A stretch of DNA of 38,258 nucleotides. It comes from Caryophanales bacterium. GTDB taxonomy: Bacteria > Bacillota_I > Bacilli_A > RFN20 > CAG-826. The translations under genes and the position numbers were made by a program. The stretch covers positions 1 through 38,258 of the forward strand of contig JAEESX010000007.1 of assembly GCA_016290145.1 (NCBI GenBank), read 5' to 3'. Positions 17,473 to 27,579 of this stretch are shown here, one piece after another; the first letter of the stretch is position 1; each line of letters starts with the position of its first letter. The notes beneath the pieces were generated by a model. That model had not been told where the DNA came from. It was given only the letters and a program-made list of their open reading frames with translations, and did no database searches.

Positions 17473-19449
17473 ATGAACAAAAAAATTGACGAACTATCAG
17501 TAGCAACCATCAGATCTTTATGTATCGACACCATTAACAAAGCCAATTCTGGTCACCCAGGTATGGCATTAGGTAGCGCACCTATCTTGTACACATTATG
17601 GACACGCCACTTAGTTGCTGACCCAAAAGACCCAGAGTGGTTCAACCGTGACCGTTTCGTATTATCCGCAGGTCATGCTTCATCATTGTTATATACAATG
17701 TTGCACTTATCCGGATACGAAGTGAGCCTTGACGATTTAAAACAATTCCGCCAACTCGGTTCCTTAACACCAGGTCACCCAGAATATCACTGGACAAAAG
17801 GTGTTGATGCCACAAGTGGTCCTTTAGGACAAGGTATCGCACAAGCCGTTGGTATGGCTATGGCAGAAGAAAGTGTCAGAGCTAACTACAACGATGGCGA
17901 AAAGATTATGAACCATTACACATACGTCTTATGTGGCGATGGCTGCTTACAAGAAGGTATTTCTCAAGAAGCAATCTCATTAGCAGGTCACCAAAAATTA
18001 AATAAATTAATTTTATTCTATGACGCCAACCAAGTTACACTCGATGGTGCTCTCGACTTATCATTCTCTGAACAAGTCAAAGCCCGTTTCATCGCTAGTG
18101 AATGGAATGTCTTAGAAGTCGCCGATGGCAATGATATCGAAGCAATCGATAAAGCAATCGTGGAAGCTAAGAAGAGCAAAGACAAACCAACCATGATTCT
18201 TATCCATACCGTTATCGGCTATGGCTCCGCTAAACAAGGAACGAGCAAAGTCCATGGTTCTCCTTTAGGAGCAGAAGATGGCAAACACGCCAAAGTCGAT
18301 GTTTATGGCTTTGATCACGAAGACTTCTTTATTCCTGAAGAAGTTAAGGAACAATTTGAAAAGACATTTATCGCTCGTGGTACAAAAGCACACGAAGAAT
18401 ACAAGAAAGCATTTGCCGCTTATAGCGAAAAGCACAAAGACGATGCTGTTAGATTTGAATCCTTAATCAATCTCAGCGTTGATGAATACTTACCAAAAGT
18501 TATGCCAGAATTCGTCGCTGGCAGTTCAACATCAACACGTGTCGCTTCCGGTAAAGCATTAAATGCTTATATGCTCAATTTACCAAACTTAGTTGGTGGT
18601 TCCGCAGACGTCGCTGGTTCAGTTATGACCAAACTCGATGGTGGCGTGGACTTCACACCTTCTCATAGAGAAGGACACAATGTGAACTGGGGTATCCGTG
18701 AATTCGCAATGGCGAGCGCACAAAATGGTATGCTCTTACACGGTGGTTTACGTACATATGTTGGCTGTTTCGCAGTCTTCGCTGACTATATGAAAGCCGC
18801 AATCCGTATGGCAGCATTAAGCCACTTACCAGCCATTTACTTATTCTCCCATGACTCAATCGCCGTCGGTGAAGATGGTCCAACACATCAACCAATCGAA
18901 CAATTAGCTATGCTAAGAAGCATTCCAAATATGCGTGTTATCCGTCCATGTGATGAAAGAGAAACCTACGCCGCTTGGTGTGAAGCTCTTAAATCCAAAA
19001 AGACACCAACCGCATTGATCCTCTCAAGACAAAACCTCCCATTATTAGAAGGCAGTTCCGCAGAAGGATTAGCTAAGGGTGCTTACATCGTTTCTAAAGA
19101 AAGCAAGAAAGCTCAATTAGAATTAATCGCCACAGGCAGTGAAGTCAGCTTAGCAGTTGAAGCACAAAAACTTCTAAAAGAAGAAGGCATCGATGTGAGA
19201 GTTATCTCTATGCCAAGCTGGGAATTATTCGCTGAACAAGATGAAGAATACAAGAAATCCGTCCTTTCCTTAGATTGGGATAAGAGAGTTTCCGTCGAAA
19301 TGCTCTCCACATTCGGTTGGGATAGATACGCCAAACACCATATGGGTCTTGATTCATTCGGCGCATCCGCACCTGCAAAAGATGTGATCAACAAATTCGA
19401 ATTCACTCCTGCAAAACTTGCTGAGTTATGCAGAAGCATCGTTAGATAA
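17473..19449 (+). CDS. tkt: Transketolase
   Basis: ANSGHPGMALG, GDGCLQEGISQEA, GEDGPTHQPIEQLAMLRSIPN; SD AAAGGAG. Confidence 0.98.
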   Translation: MNKKIDELSVATIRSLCIDTINKANSGHPGMALGSAPILYTLWTRHLVADPKDPEWFNRDRFVLSAGHASSLLYTMLHLSGYEVSLDDLKQFRQLGSLTPGHPEYHWTKGVDATSGPLGQGIAQAVGMAMAEESVRANYNDGEKIMNHYTYVLCGDGCLQEGISQEAISLAGHQKLNKLILFYDANQVTLDGALDLSFSEQVKARFIASEWNVLEVADGNDIEAIDKAIVEAKKSKDKPTMILIHTVIGYGSAKQGTSKVHGSPLGAEDGKHAKVDVYGFDHEDFFIPEEVKEQFEKTFIARGTKAHEEYKKAFAAYSEKHKDDAVRFESLINLSVDEYLPKVMPEFVAGSSTSTRVASGKALNAYMLNLPNLVGGSADVAGSVMTKLDGGVDFTPSHREGHNVNWGIREFAMASAQNGMLLHGGLRTYVGCFAVFADYMKAAIRMAALSHLPAIYLFSHDSIAVGEDGPTHQPIEQLAMLRSIPNMRVIRPCDERETYAAWCEALKSKKTPTALILSRQNLPLLEGSSAEGLAKGAYIVSKESKKAQLELIATGSEVSLAVEAQKLLKEEGIDVRVISMPSWELFAEQDEEYKKSVLSLDWDKRVSVEMLSTFGWDRYAKHHMGLDSFGASAPAKDVINKFEFTPAKLAELCRSIVR

Positions 19450-19465
19450 CGATAAATCATAAAAG

Positions 19466-19501
19466 AAGAAGCAGTGGTTCATCCATTGCTTTTTTCTTTT
19501 T
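19466..19501 (+). terminator. Terminator after tkt
   Basis: AAGCAgTGG-ttcat-CCAtTGCTT followed by TTTTCTTTTT. Confidence 0.8.
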
Positions 19502-19568
19502 ATATGAAAAAACGTGTTTTGTTGCTTGTTTTCTATATTTAATATATAGTATTGAAGAGGCAACAGTT

Positions 19569-19910
19569 ATGGCAAATTACGTTTACTTAGATGACTATTC
19601 CAAGAAGGGCAAACTCGGTATCTCATATCGTGTTTTTGACCAACTAGTCACATCTACTTTAATGAATATTAAAGGTATCTCTAAATCAGAAAAACTCATG
19701 AAGAGATTCCAATTCATGAGACTTAATAAGCCAGTGCAAACATACATCCACAAAGATATTGTTTATGTTTTGATCTATATTGATGTTGCCAAAGGCAAAA
19801 ATATCCAAGATGTCGTTTCTGAGATTCAAAAGGAAGTTTATAACTCCCTCTTCTTAATCACAGAACAAATCCCTGTTAATGTCCAAGTGAGAGTGCAATC
19901 AATTATCTAA
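19569..19910 (+). CDS. Asp23/Gls24 family (YqhY-like) protein
   Basis: 113 aa; C-terminal VYVLIYIDVAKGKNIQDVVSEIQKEVYNSLFLITEQIPVNVQVRVQSI is Asp23-like; position upstream of nusB as for yqhY. Confidence 0.75.
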   Translation: MANYVYLDDYSKKGKLGISYRVFDQLVTSTLMNIKGISKSEKLMKRFQFMRLNKPVQTYIHKDIVYVLIYIDVAKGKNIQDVVSEIQKEVYNSLFLITEQIPVNVQVRVQSII

Positions 19911-19911
19911 C

Positions 19912-20556
19912 ATGGGATTATTCTTTAACCGCAAAAACCGCCAAAGAGAGGTGTCATATGTCGACTTGCATAATAATGCAGTCATCCGTTATCGCCGCGC
20001 CTGCAAAGCGTTCGTTTGGGCAGGCATAGCGAATTTTGTTGGCATCCTTGTTGGTGTCATTCAGCATTACACAATCCAAGGTGAAGCGGAAAATCCTGTT
20101 TCCTATTGGCTCTGCTTCGGTACAGGCGAGTTCCTATATACACTCTTCGAACAGATGAAGATGGATGTCAATATGCTAGCCATATATTGGGTGCTAGTGG
20201 GACTCATCGCTGTAGCCTTAACAGTAGGGGCAACACTTCTTGGTGTATATTCTTCCCAAGGGAAGAAGAAAGTCCTCATCGCCATGGTTATTACTTATGG
20301 TGTTGACTGGATCTTCACATTCCTCAAGTCATTCATCTTCTATTCCAGAGATGGACTTGTTGGTTTATTGGTTAGCGTTGGTGTACACGTGATAGTCTCA
20401 TTCTTCCTGATTATGGCGTTATACCAATACACCAATGTTATAAACATTGAAAAGAGATTCAAAGACATCCCAACCGTTGCGGAAGTAAAAGCAAAAAAAG
20501 AACAAGAAAAATTACAAAGTGAAAGCGAGGAAAAAGAAGATGAGCACAAGTCGTAA
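19912..20556 (+). CDS. Uncharacterised membrane protein (about 4 TM, charged C-terminal tail)
   Basis: Four hydrophobic segments and C-terminal EVKAKKEQEKLQSESEEKEDEHKS; family not recognised. Confidence 0.7.
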   Translation: MGLFFNRKNRQREVSYVDLHNNAVIRYRRACKAFVWAGIANFVGILVGVIQHYTIQGEAENPVSYWLCFGTGEFLYTLFEQMKMDVNMLAIYWVLVGLIAVALTVGATLLGVYSSQGKKKVLIAMVITYGVDWIFTFLKSFIFYSRDGLVGLLVSVGVHVIVSFFLIMALYQYTNVINIEKRFKDIPTVAEVKAKKEQEKLQSESEEKEDEHKS

Positions 20557-20956
20557 TCAACAACACTATATAATCATGACCGTTATTTATAACGAGTTAA
20601 ATGACTTTGCCATGAATGGTGGAAAGGTTTTTCGTGACGCTCGTGATTTAACAAGCGAGTTATGCGAGCAACCATACGAAGAAGTCGATAACTTCATCAA
20701 GCAATCCATCGCTGCTTCTTTACAGAACTATGGCGAAATCGTCAAAGCTTTTACTCCTTACCTCAAGAACTGGACATGGGATAGACTCCCATTATTAACC
20801 AGAGCCATTTTAGTGATGTCCTACGCTCACTTCTACTATGTAGAAAAAGTCGAAAAGAAAATCGTTATTAATACCGCTGTCACATTAGCGAAGAAATATA
20901 TCGAAGAAAAACAAGCCAAGTTTATTAACGCAATACTTGATGGAGTCCTCAAATAG
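20540..20956 (+). CDS. nusB: Transcription antitermination factor NusB
   Basis: Helical NusB-like protein in the yqhY-nusB-xseA-xseB-dxs context; ATG 20540 with upstream GCGAGG preferred over ORF-track GTG 20519. Confidence 0.85.
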   Translation: MSTSRNQQHYIIMTVIYNELNDFAMNGGKVFRDARDLTSELCEQPYEEVDNFIKQSIAASLQNYGEIVKAFTPYLKNWTWDRLPLLTRAILVMSYAHFYYVEKVEKKIVINTAVTLAKKYIEEKQAKFINAILDGVLK

Positions 20957-22093
20957 ATGATCGGTGAACGCAACATTTATTCAGTAAGCGATGTTAACCG
21001 TTATATCAAATCCGTCATTTCTCAAGACGAGAACTTAAAGTTCATCTCTGTCAGAGGAGAGCTAAGCAACTTCAAGCACGGTGCTAACGGTCATCTTTAT
21101 TTTTCTTTGAAAGATAAAGACTCACTCATCAACTGCGCAATGTTTGCGACATACGCGAATAAACTCGCCTTTGATCCAAAAGATGGAGATGAAGTCGTGG
21201 TCTTAGCTAGCGTAGATGTCTATACCGCAAGAGGCACTTATCAATTAATTGCTTATGAAATGAATGAAATTGGTCAAGGCGAAATGCTCTTACAACTAGA
21301 AATTCTCAAGAAAGCACTCCAAAAAGAAGGCCTCTTCGATGTTTCTAGGAAAAGAGATATAAATATCTACCCTCGTGCCATTGGCGTCATAACAGCGAAG
21401 AATGGTGCCGCTGTTAGGGATATAGTGACAAATATTAAGCGTCGTTATCCAATCGCAGACATTTATGTCTTCCCAAGCGCTGTGCAAGGCGCAGATGCAC
21501 CTAAAGAACTTCTAAAAGCATTCCAGAAATCGCAAGAATACGATTTAGACACACTCATCATTGGGCGTGGCGGGGGCGCTAGTGAAGATTTAAGCGCATT
21601 TAACGACGAAACACTAGTGAGGGCGATTGCTAATAGCAAAATGCCTGTAATTGCTGCCGTAGGGCACGAAATTGACGTAACACTCGTGGACTACGTAGCG
21701 GATAAACGTGCCAGTACCCCAACAGGTGCTGCCGAACTCGCAACCGTAGATATGCGCGAAATCATTCAGAACTTCCAAGACTCCATTGATACAATGAATA
21801 GATCCTTAAGAGAACAAGTGAATGATATGAAAGATGATGTGGCTTCACTTAGTGAAGAACTATATGAAGCGATGCAAGATAAGTTAGATTATCTCGCAAG
21901 AGAAATTAAAGGCCGCAAGGATCAATTAGAAGCATTGAATCCAAAGCAAGTTCTCAATCGTGGCTATTCAATATCCATGAATGAGAAAGGCCAAGTGGTG
22001 AGCTCTGTTAAAGATGTAAAACCAGGTGAAAAGATTAAAACATCCTTAAAGGATGGTAGTGTGACGAGCACTGTTGAAAGTGTGGAGGACTAG
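20957..22093 (+). CDS. xseA: Exodeoxyribonuclease VII large subunit
   Basis: OB-fold VRGELSNFKHGANGHLYFSLKD, GRGGGASEDLSAFNDE, AVGHEIDVTLVDYVADKRASTPTGAAE. Confidence 0.97.
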   Translation: MIGERNIYSVSDVNRYIKSVISQDENLKFISVRGELSNFKHGANGHLYFSLKDKDSLINCAMFATYANKLAFDPKDGDEVVVLASVDVYTARGTYQLIAYEMNEIGQGEMLLQLEILKKALQKEGLFDVSRKRDINIYPRAIGVITAKNGAAVRDIVTNIKRRYPIADIYVFPSAVQGADAPKELLKAFQKSQEYDLDTLIIGRGGGASEDLSAFNDETLVRAIANSKMPVIAAVGHEIDVTLVDYVADKRASTPTGAAELATVDMREIIQNFQDSIDTMNRSLREQVNDMKDDVASLSEELYEAMQDKLDYLAREIKGRKDQLEALNPKQVLNRGYSISMNEKGQVVSSVKDVKPGEKIKTSLKDGSVTSTVESVED

Positions 22094-22096
22094 TAT

Positions 22097-22297
22097 ATGA
22101 GTGAAAAGAAAATTGACTTCGCAAAAGAAATTGAAAGACTAGATGAGATTGTAAATGAAGTCTCCTCTAAGGCTTTACCACTCGAAGAAAGCCTCAAATT
22201 ATACGAAGAAGGCAACAATATTATTAAGAAACTAGAAGAGGCTTTGAAGGAAGCTTCTGAAAAAGTCGAACAAATTGTAAGTATCGAAGATAAGTAA
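22097..22297 (+). CDS. xseB: Exodeoxyribonuclease VII small subunit
   Basis: FAKEIERLDEIVNEVSSKALPLEESLKLYEEGNNIIKKLEEAL; SD GGAGG. Confidence 0.95.
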   Translation: MSEKKIDFAKEIERLDEIVNEVSSKALPLEESLKLYEEGNNIIKKLEEALKEASEKVEQIVSIEDK

Positions 22298-22300
22298 TTC

Positions 22301-22335
22301 AAAATAGTAAATTATTAGTAGATTATCAGTATAGG
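22301..22335 (+). repeat. ATTAGTA-type 11-bp phased element, copy B
   Basis: aaaATAGTAAATT-ATTAGTAGATT-ATCAGTATAGG; AGT at 22306, 22317 and 22328, 11 bp apart. Confidence 0.55.
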
Positions 22336-22337
22336 TT

Positions 22338-24188
22338 ATGGCCAAGAAAAAAGAGCTTAGACATGTGAATATTGCTGAGATTAAGGACCCAACATTCCTT
22401 AAAGAACTTTCATATAAGGAATTAGACCTCCTCAGTAAAGATATCTGCAACTATATCGTAGATATGACTGCGATTAATGGTGGACATCTTTCCAGCAACC
22501 TCGGCGTTATTGATGCGACAATAGCCATGTGTCGTACTTTTGACTTTAGTCAAGATAAACTCATCTTTGACGTTGGCCACCAATGCTACACATATAAAAT
22601 TCTTACCGGTCGTTCTTTAGAACGTTTAAGAAAATCCGATGGTGTATCCGGATTCCAAAAACTATCTGAATCACCATACGATCATTTTGAATGTGGACAT
22701 AGTTCCACATCAATCTCTGTCGCTAAGGGTATGGCGGTCGCCAGAGACCTTAATAAAGAGAATTATGATATCATCGCATTCATTGGTGATGCGAGTATCG
22801 CAAATGGTTTAGCCTTTGAAGGCTTGAACAACCTCGCAAATGGCGAAAACAAGGTGATTATCATATTAAATGATAACGATATGTCTATTACTAAACCTGT
22901 TGGTGGTTTAGCTAAGACATTTAGAAAACTTTCCAACTCATCCTTATACCGTCGTAGCAAACACGCATACCAACGTGTCATGAAGAAGACAAGATTCGGC
23001 CGTTGGATCTTAGGATGGACAGGAAAGATTAAAAACTGGTTCAAACGTCATGTTATGGCGATGAATATCTTTGATAACATCGGAATTACATATATCGGTC
23101 CAGTTGATGGTCATAACATTAAAGCTATGGAAGCAGCCTTTAAAAAGGCTAAGAACTATGAGAAGTCTTCAATCATCCATATTAAGACAATCAAAGGTAA
23201 AGGTTATAAGTACGCAGAAAACGATGACTCCGGCAAATGGCATGGTGTTGGTAGTTTTGATAAAGAATCGGGCAAGGTCAATAAAGATGAAAAATTGGTG
23301 TCTTGGTCCACTATTTATAGCAAAGCTATATTAGAAGAAATGAGCGAAAATCCAAATGCTGTCGCAGTTATTCCTGCTACTGCAGTCGGAAGCGAACTTC
23401 AACCAGTCTTCGAATTATATCCAACACGTGCGTACGATGTTGGCATCGCTGAAGAACACGCTCTGACTATGTCAGGTGGTCTTGCCGCTAGCGGAAAACA
23501 CCCAATCGTTTCTATCTATTCAACTTTCCTCCAAAGAGCGTTTGATGAACTCAGTCACGATATCGCTAGAATGAATCTTAACACAACTATCTTAATTGAC
23601 CGTGCTGGTTTAGTCGGTGAAGACGGCAATACACACCAAGGCATCTATGATGAGTCATTCCTTTTAGCTACACCAAATACTGTTGTGGCAATGGCTTCTA
23701 GAGAAAGTGAAGCCTATGGCTTATTCAAAGAATCCTTTAATAACCATGGTGTATTCTGCATCCGTTATCCACGTTCCAAGTTGGTGCCAACTGGTGCTAA
23801 AGAAGAACTTTCCTTTGGAAAATGGAAGAAAGAACTCTCTGGTAAGGACACAGCAATCGTTTCTGTCGGTCCATTAACTTTAGATCTTAAGAAACTCCTC
23901 GAAGAAAATAAAAAGGAAGTCTCCTTATATAACGCAATTTACATGAAACCTATGGATGAGGAACTCATCTCCAAGGAAATCATGAATAATAAACGAGTCA
24001 TCATCTATGATGCTTACTCAGTGGAAAACGGATTCGCTCAATACTTAAGCGTGAAATTAATCTCCTTAGGCTATAAGGGCGAAATCATCATTAAATCCAT
24101 CCCTGATGAATTCGTGGATCACGCATCTATCAATGAACAACTCGATAAATTTGCTCTTCAACCGGAAGATATTTTGAAATTGTTATAA
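22338..24188 (+). CDS. dxs: 1-deoxy-D-xylulose-5-phosphate synthase
   Basis: GGHLSSNLGVID, FDVGHQCYTYKILTGR, AVARDLN...IGDASIANGLAFEGLN, VGIAEEHALTMSGGLA. Confidence 0.96.
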   Translation: MAKKKELRHVNIAEIKDPTFLKELSYKELDLLSKDICNYIVDMTAINGGHLSSNLGVIDATIAMCRTFDFSQDKLIFDVGHQCYTYKILTGRSLERLRKSDGVSGFQKLSESPYDHFECGHSSTSISVAKGMAVARDLNKENYDIIAFIGDASIANGLAFEGLNNLANGENKVIIILNDNDMSITKPVGGLAKTFRKLSNSSLYRRSKHAYQRVMKKTRFGRWILGWTGKIKNWFKRHVMAMNIFDNIGITYIGPVDGHNIKAMEAAFKKAKNYEKSSIIHIKTIKGKGYKYAENDDSGKWHGVGSFDKESGKVNKDEKLVSWSTIYSKAILEEMSENPNAVAVIPATAVGSELQPVFELYPTRAYDVGIAEEHALTMSGGLAASGKHPIVSIYSTFLQRAFDELSHDIARMNLNTTILIDRAGLVGEDGNTHQGIYDESFLLATPNTVVAMASRESEAYGLFKESFNNHGVFCIRYPRSKLVPTGAKEELSFGKWKKELSGKDTAIVSVGPLTLDLKKLLEENKKEVSLYNAIYMKPMDEELISKEIMNNKRVIIYDAYSVENGFAQYLSVKLISLGYKGEIIIKSIPDEFVDHASINEQLDKFALQPEDILKLL

Positions 24189-24193
24189 TTTGG

Positions 24194-24223
24194 TTAACAT
24201 AATCTAATAGCCCATTATATAAT
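24194..24223 (+). promoter_or_regulatory. Predicted sigma70-type promoter for dinB
   Basis: TTAACA-N18-TATAAT; -10 ends 8 nt before ATG 24232. Confidence 0.5.
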
Positions 24224-24231
24224 AATGCTGT

Positions 24232-25437
24232 ATGAGTAAAGTTATTGTTCACATTGACTTGAACGCCTTTTTCGTTCGTTGCGAAGAAATAAAGGATCCA
24301 AGTTTAGAGAATAAAGCTGTCGCTATCGGACATGAAGGACGAGGCGGAATTGTTTCTACGTGTTCATATGAAGCGCGTAAATTTGGTGTTTCTAGTGGAA
24401 TGCCAATGTTCAAAGCTAAACAACTTTGCCCACATCTTATTATTAAACCTGTGGATTTCCGCTTTTATTCGGCCCTCAGCGACCAATTTAAGAAGTTTGT
24501 GAAGCGTTATACCCCCAAGGTGGAAGAGGCCTCGGTAGACGAGTGTTTCGCAGATTTCACGGAAGTTATTAAAAAAGAGAAAGACGCAGTTGGCTTTTTC
24601 AAGAAGCTCCAACAAGACTTATATAAAGAAACAAAATTGAAGTGTTCCATAGGAATCGCACCTACCAAGTTCTTAGCGAAAATGGGTAGCGATTATAAGA
24701 AACCTATGGGTATCACTATTATCAGAAAGAGCGATATTGCGAAGATTTTATATCCACTATCTTTAGATAGTATGTTCGGAATAGGTAAGAAAACCGCCCC
24801 TAGATTAAAAGCCATGGGCATTAAGACCATCGGTGATTTAGCTGCGCTTTGTAATTCTGATGATCCTAAACTCCAAGAAGAACTCGGAAAATTCTTCGTT
24901 GTTATTAAAGATTGGATTAACGGACGCGGTTCAGATGAGGTCTACACTGATGCCTGGAATCCAAAATCTATTGGTAACTCAACAACTTTGATGGAGGATA
25001 CCTCTAATCACGAACTCATCTCCACCACTTTTAGATATTTATCTAAGGAAGTTTCAGAACGGGCCATTAGAGAGAACAAACTAGGTCCGACCATACAAAT
25101 AGTCGTCAAAGAGGCTGAGATGGCTGAGAACGGCTTCAAAAGCCACAATAAATCGATTACATTATCTAATCCAACCAACAATGCTGAGGTTATCTACAAC
25201 ACAGCCATGGATTTATACGACAAATACTTCTCTAAGATGACTGTCCGACTTGTCGGAGTTACTTTGCAGAACTTAATAGATTCAAAAGATATCGCTATTC
25301 AGATGAGTTTATTCGATTATCAACTCCACGAAGAAGAAAGCAGTACAAAGCTTCTCATCAATGAGTTAAATAGAAAACTTAAGAAGAAAGCATTAATGCG
25401 AGCAAGCGAGGTGAAAAAAGATGATGGAAATAATTGA
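24232..25437 (+). CDS. dinB: DNA polymerase IV (Y-family)
   Basis: HIDLNAFFVRCEEI, EASVDECFADFTE, KCSIGIAPTKFLAKMGSDYKKP. Confidence 0.96.
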   Translation: MSKVIVHIDLNAFFVRCEEIKDPSLENKAVAIGHEGRGGIVSTCSYEARKFGVSSGMPMFKAKQLCPHLIIKPVDFRFYSALSDQFKKFVKRYTPKVEEASVDECFADFTEVIKKEKDAVGFFKKLQQDLYKETKLKCSIGIAPTKFLAKMGSDYKKPMGITIIRKSDIAKILYPLSLDSMFGIGKKTAPRLKAMGIKTIGDLAALCNSDDPKLQEELGKFFVVIKDWINGRGSDEVYTDAWNPKSIGNSTTLMEDTSNHELISTTFRYLSKEVSERAIRENKLGPTIQIVVKEAEMAENGFKSHNKSITLSNPTNNAEVIYNTAMDLYDKYFSKMTVRLVGVTLQNLIDSKDIAIQMSLFDYQLHEEESSTKLLINELNRKLKKKALMRASEVKKDDGNN

Positions 25438-26305
25438 TGCTGTTGATTTATATCAACAATACCTTTTAGTGGAAAAGGGATTATCTAAACAAACCGTCAT
25501 TTCTTATATTGAAGACTTGAAACAGTTCTTCACCTTTTTACCTGACCGCAAATACGTTGAGGATATGGTTCCTGAAGATCTCAATGAATTTGTGAGAAGA
25601 GAATCCGCTGTTGGTCATTCTGTCTCTACTGCTATGCGTCGACTTTCCTCTATAAGAGGATTCTTCCTTTTCTTAAAGAAAGAAAACTATTATCACGATG
25701 ATATCCCAGAAGTCAAAACGATGAAGAAACAAGAACGACTCCCCAACTGCTTATCTATCGAGGAAGTCGAAGACTTATTAAACGCACCTGATATTAGAAG
25801 ACCTGAAGGTTTACGCGATCGCGCTATGCTCGAAACAGTGTATGCGTCAGGCTTACGTGTGAGCGAGTTATTAGCACTTGAACGTTCTCGTGTGAACTTC
25901 AAAAAAGCTATTATCACTATTTTTGGTAAGGGCGCTAAAGAAAGAAAAGTTCCTTTAGGAGACTTCGCTATCGAATACATCCAAAAATACTGTGATGAAG
26001 TCAGATGTAAGAATCCAGGCAGCGATTCAAAGTATCTATTTTTAAATAGATATGGAGAACCACTCTCTAGGCAATACTTCTTCAAGCAAATTAAAAAGTA
26101 CGCGCTCGAAGCGGGTATACACTCGCCTGTGAGCCCACATACATTACGCCATAGTTTTGCCACTCACCTTCTTGAGAACGGCGCTCAACTACGCGCTGTG
26201 CAAGAGATGCTCGGGCACGCGAATATTGCGACCACGCAAATATATACGCACATAAGCACGAAGAGAATTTTGAGTGCGTATGATTTGTATATGAAACGCA
26301 AATAA
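25421..26305 (+). CDS. xerD: Tyrosine recombinase XerC/XerD type
   Basis: ETVYASGLRVSELLAL, GKGAKERKVPLG, HTLRHSFATHLLENGAQLRAVQEMLGHANIATTQIYTH; overlaps the dinB 3' end. Confidence 0.93.
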   Translation: MMEIIDAVDLYQQYLLVEKGLSKQTVISYIEDLKQFFTFLPDRKYVEDMVPEDLNEFVRRESAVGHSVSTAMRRLSSIRGFFLFLKKENYYHDDIPEVKTMKKQERLPNCLSIEEVEDLLNAPDIRRPEGLRDRAMLETVYASGLRVSELLALERSRVNFKKAIITIFGKGAKERKVPLGDFAIEYIQKYCDEVRCKNPGSDSKYLFLNRYGEPLSRQYFFKQIKKYALEAGIHSPVSPHTLRHSFATHLLENGAQLRAVQEMLGHANIATTQIYTHISTKRILSAYDLYMKRK

Positions 26306-26339
26306 TATAAAATATAAAGCAGTTAGAGAGGAGACATTT

Positions 26340-27560
26340 ATGTCCCATAAATATAAAAGAATATTTGTTATTGTCGCTGACTCAGTGGGTATCGGATATG
26401 AACCAGATGCAGACAAGTTCTTTAATGATGGCCACAATGACGTCGGAAGTAACACAATCGTTCACATTTCCGAGAAAATGCCTAACGGACTAAATATCCC
26501 AACAATGAATGCATGGGGTATTCATGACTTAGACAACAATATTATCGGAACAAGCAAAGTGAACCATCCACATGCCTATGTCGCAAGATCTAGAGAAGCT
26601 AGTAACGGCAAAGACACAATGACAGGTCACTGGGAAATGATGGGTGTTCATACCACTCAACCATTCCAAACATTTACAGATCATGGCTTCCCAAAAGAGT
26701 TAATCGATTTACTCGAAGAGAGAACCGGACACAAATGCATAGGTAACTATGCATCAAGTGGTACCGAAATTCTCGTTAAACTCGGTGAAGAACAAAAGAG
26801 AGACAATTCTCTTATCGTGTACACATCCGCGGATAGCGTGTTACAAATCGCTGCGCACGAAGAAACAACTCCAGTTCCAGAATTATATCGCTGTTGCGAA
26901 ATCGCTCGTGAAATTTGTATGAAACCTGAATGGATGGTGGGCAGAATTATCGCTCGTCCATTCGTAGGCGAGAACGCGCATGACTTCAAGCGTGTTACCG
27001 CACATAGACACGACTTAGCATTAAAACCTCCAGTGAAGACAGTTATGAACGTTATGCAAGATAACGGATTCATGGTCGACTGCGTTGGTAAGATTGGCGA
27101 CATCTTTGATGGTTATGGCGTCGTTAAGACACAAAAGACATCTTCTAATGAAGATGGTATGGACAAGACCATTGAAGAAGCTAAGAACTTCGATTTCACA
27201 GGTATGTGCTTTGTTAACTTAGTCGAATTCGATAGCGAATATGGCCACAGAAGAAATCCAATCGGTTATGGCGAATGTTTAGAAGCTTTCGACAAACGTT
27301 TAGCAGAACTCGAAAAAGTCTTAAAGGATGATGACTTAGTTATCGTTACAGCGGACCACGGAAACGATCCAACTTGGTATGGTACAGATCACACCCGTGA
27401 AAAGATTCCTCTATTAATGTTCTCCAAATCCTTAAAGAACGGCCGCTACTTAGATGAAAGAGTCACATTTGGTGATATCGGTGCGACAATCTTAAAGAAC
27501 TTCGGATTAAAGAAACCTGAAAATCTCTTAGGCGAACCAATCGAAGAATTATTTGAATAA
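26340..27560 (+). CDS. deoB: Phosphopentomutase
   Basis: IVADSVGIGYEPDA, GKDTMTGHWEMMG, YTSADSVLQIAAHEE, VTADHGNDPTWYGTDHTREKIPLL. Confidence 0.98.
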   Translation: MSHKYKRIFVIVADSVGIGYEPDADKFFNDGHNDVGSNTIVHISEKMPNGLNIPTMNAWGIHDLDNNIIGTSKVNHPHAYVARSREASNGKDTMTGHWEMMGVHTTQPFQTFTDHGFPKELIDLLEERTGHKCIGNYASSGTEILVKLGEEQKRDNSLIVYTSADSVLQIAAHEETTPVPELYRCCEIAREICMKPEWMVGRIIARPFVGENAHDFKRVTAHRHDLALKPPVKTVMNVMQDNGFMVDCVGKIGDIFDGYGVVKTQKTSSNEDGMDKTIEEAKNFDFTGMCFVNLVEFDSEYGHRRNPIGYGECLEAFDKRLAELEKVLKDDDLVIVTADHGNDPTWYGTDHTREKIPLLMFSKSLKNGRYLDERVTFGDIGATILKNFGLKKPENLLGEPIEELFE

Positions 27561-27579
27561 AAATTTATTTCAAAGAAAT

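Noticed and set aside
25693-26163. 156-aa antisense ORF within xerD
   Set aside because: Mirrors the conserved tyrosine-recombinase frame; no SD or family features.
25421-26305. Tyrosine recombinase as sign of an integrated mobile element
   Set aside because: Sequence is XerC/D-like, in a housekeeping operon with dinB and deoB, with no flanking att-like repeats or cargo genes.
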